A stretch of DNA of 9,124 nucleotides from assembly GCA_030684415.1 (NCBI GenBank), contig JAUXNL010000016.1, positions 1 to 9,124 on the forward strand, read 5' to 3'. Position numbers and translations under genes: made by a program. The stretch is from Moraxellaceae bacterium (GTDB lineage Bacteria > Pseudomonadota > Gammaproteobacteria > Pseudomonadales > Moraxellaceae). Under the pieces are notes generated by a model. The model was not told where the DNA came from. It ran no database searches and saw only the letters and a program-made list of their open reading frames with translations. This document shows positions 7,631 through 9,124 of the stretch, piece by piece. Numbering within the stretch: position 1 is the stretch's first letter; the number at the start of each line of letters is the position of its first letter.

Positions 7631-9124
7631 GCACAGTTCGCATGCATATGACACCAATTTGCTTGTCACTATCATTGCTCATAGTGGTGGTTTTTATGGA
7701 GCTGGGGCTGACAAACCCCGCGCGCGCTGCTGAACCTGTGGCACGCATAGTTCTGCAACCAGGTGACACACAATCAGCAGCTGCAGCCAGGGCGGTGCAG
7801 CGACTGCGGCAGGATGCCAACCTGACCGATGTTCAGTTTATTGTGCTGGGCGAGAGCACATTCAATGCCGAAGAAATTCAGCGCTCCGGGGTAGTTGATT
7901 ATGTGCTGACAGCAAGACACGGGCGCCAACTGACACCGGATGACGCTGGCGCTATTGTTACCTTAACTGAGGGCGGCACCAGGGTGTTTGGACTGGTGTC
8001 AGGTGTGGCGCCGGGACTGGAAGAGGCTGGTCTTGAGTTTGACGAGGTACTGCAGTCGTATTTCAGCGCTGGTGGTACCAGCAATATTGAGCAGATGCTG
8101 CGTCAGTTGCTGTCGCGCTCAATCAAAACCGGTCTGCCTTATCAGGCTGCTGTTGCTCCGCCGCGCGCGGGCTACTTTGAGCCACGCGCAGAAACCTTTC
8201 ACGAAACGTTTGAGGATTATCTCAGTCACTATCAGGCTGCAGCAAACATCCCCGATTTGTTATCCCGTCCGATGATCGGGCTGGCCACGACCCGAAGTGG
8301 TTTGACCTCAGGTGATACCCGCTACCTGCTCGATATTGTGTTGGCATTTGAAGCCAAAGGCATGGCTGTTCTGCCATTTTTCAACTACCCGGCGCATGCG
8401 GACCTGGATTGGTTATTGTTCGATGCCAACGGTGATCCCCGGATTTCTGCCATTGCCGCGTTGTCATTCAAGCTGGGTGTGATACCCGATCAGATCATTC
8501 CGGCACTGGAAAAAATCGGTGTACCCGTTGTCAGTGGTGTGCGACTTTCTGTTGATGAGCCTGATGTATGGGCGGCGTCAGAGATTGGCATAGGATTGGA
8601 TGAACGCTCCTGGCAAATTGGTTCTCCGGAGCTTGCCGGTGCTATTGCGCCGACAGTGGTAGCCGGGCGTGTCAGTGAGCTGGATCCGGACATCGGCGTC
8701 AAGGTGTCGATTACGCAGGCGATTCCTGAGCGTGTTGAGCGCTGGGCAGACAGGGTCTCACGCCTGGTGCGTTTGCAGACTATGGAGAATGCCGACAAAA
8801 AGGTGGCCGTGATGTATTACAACTATCCTCCCGGTAAAGGGAACATCGGAGCCAGCTATCTTAATGTGTTACCTGACTCTTTGATGGAGATTCTGAACAG
8901 CCTGAACACAGCAGGCTACAATGTCGGCGAGTTACCTGAGGCGCCGGAGGATCTGCTTGAACTGGTAAGAACACGTGGTAGTAATCCGGAAACAGCTGCA
9001 CAACTGCAAAGCCTGCGTCAGGCTGCCGGCGCCGATGTGGTTTTACTGGATATTGCACAATACAAATCATGGCTGGCAGATGTGCCGGCAGCGCTCAGCA
9101 GTGCCATCGTGGATAAATGGGGAG
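7627..9124 (+). CDS. Second exported CobN-like protein (3' truncated by window end)
   Basis: An uninterrupted frame runs from GTG 7627 to the window edge, giving 499 residues of a protein expected to exceed 1000. GTG overlaps the stop of the first CobN-like gene (GTGA). ATG 7642 and 7648 are alternatives. GTG is preferred because it adds Arg5 to the signal peptide n-region, although no strong SD precedes any of the three. The signal peptide has a hydrophobic core from about 11 to 28 and cleavage near NPARA-AEP (34/35), so the protein is exported. The rest follows the CobN N-terminal architecture, with PLLARV-like helices replaced here by AGRVSELDPD, and the canonical block VAVMYYNYPPGKGNIGASYL at about 392-411, followed by LMEILNSLNTAGYNV. 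It thus keeps the motif that the upstream paralogue has lost and is the better candidate for the catalytic partner. The HxGTHGxxEW region lies beyond the window and cannot be judged. Confidence 0.85.
   Translation, partial: MSTVRMHMTPICLSLSLLIVVVFMELGLTNPARAAEPVARIVLQPGDTQSAAAARAVQRLRQDANLTDVQFIVLGESTFNAEEIQRSGVVDYVLTARHGRQLTPDDAGAIVTLTEGGTRVFGLVSGVAPGLEEAGLEFDEVLQSYFSAGGTSNIEQMLRQLLSRSIKTGLPYQAAVAPPRAGYFEPRAETFHETFEDYLSHYQAAANIPDLLSRPMIGLATTRSGLTSGDTRYLLDIVLAFEAKGMAVLPFFNYPAHADLDWLLFDANGDPRISAIAALSFKLGVIPDQIIPALEKIGVPVVSGVRLSVDEPDVWAASEIGIGLDERSWQIGSPELAGAIAPTVVAGRVSELDPDIGVKVSITQAIPERVERWADRVSRLVRLQTMENADKKVAVMYYNYPPGKGNIGASYLNVLPDSLMEILNSLNTAGYNVGELPEAPEDLLELVRTRGSNPETAAQLQSLRQAAGADVVLLDIAQYKSWLADVPAALSSAIVDKWG

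Noticed and set aside
7082..7675. 197-residue minus-strand reading frame antisense to the first CobN-like gene
   Set aside because: It lies opposite well-conserved CobN coding sequence (HGP..C..NQC region), its composition is Cys/Arg/His-rich as expected of a shadow frame, and it has no recognisable domain.
3659..9124. Classical aerobic cobalamin-synthesis CobN
   Set aside because: Both proteins carry signal peptides, the first lacks key active-site motifs, and no cob genes or CobS/CobT partners are present in the window.

Overview
The window looks like chromosomal DNA from a Gram-negative bacterium, most likely a gammaproteobacterium. The reasons are an outer-membrane TonB-dependent receptor with a terminal Phe, Sec signal peptides on periplasmic proteins, moderately high GC, Shine-Dalgarno (SD) initiation and a gammaproteobacterial-type Zur-like operator. 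I assign no genus. All genes read on the + strand.

Layout. Positions 1-470 hold the 3' end of a glycoside hydrolase family 15 (GH15) gene, a carbohydrate enzyme that seems unrelated to what follows. A 101-bp gap (471-571) holds a hairpin and then a palindrome, GTTATAGCATAAC, which closely resembles a Zur operator and overlaps a plausible promoter. From 572 to the end runs one tight operon-like array: a TonB-dependent receptor (572-2668), a short MotA/TolQ/ExbB proton-channel protein (2711-3268), a DUF2149 protein with an ExbD-like membrane anchor (3258-3662), a first CobN-like protein with a signal peptide and a C-terminal membrane anchor (3659-7630), and a second exported CobN-like protein cut off by the window edge (7627-9124). 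After the receptor, each gene overlaps the next by 4 to 11 bases, which suggests translational coupling.

How it may work (inference). The layout resembles the Bacteroidetes Hmu heme-iron locus (receptor HmuR, CobN-like HmuS, ExbB-like and DUF2149 proteins). As I recall, it also resembles a Zur-regulated P. aeruginosa cluster around PA1922-PA1925. A reasonable model is that the receptor imports a metal chelate or metallotetrapyrrole into the periplasm. There CobN-like proteins, without the usual cytoplasmic AAA+ partners CobS/CobT, would remove or transfer the metal, powered by the proton-motive ExbB/DUF2149 pair. The Zur-like site points to zinc limitation as the trigger.

The most unusual point is the tandem pair of exported CobN paralogues. 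The first has lost the family's HxGTHGxxEW and NNPxE signatures while keeping the rest of the fold. The second keeps the canonical PPGKGNIG motif, but its catalytic region lies beyond the window. The metal and ligand cannot be told from sequence alone.
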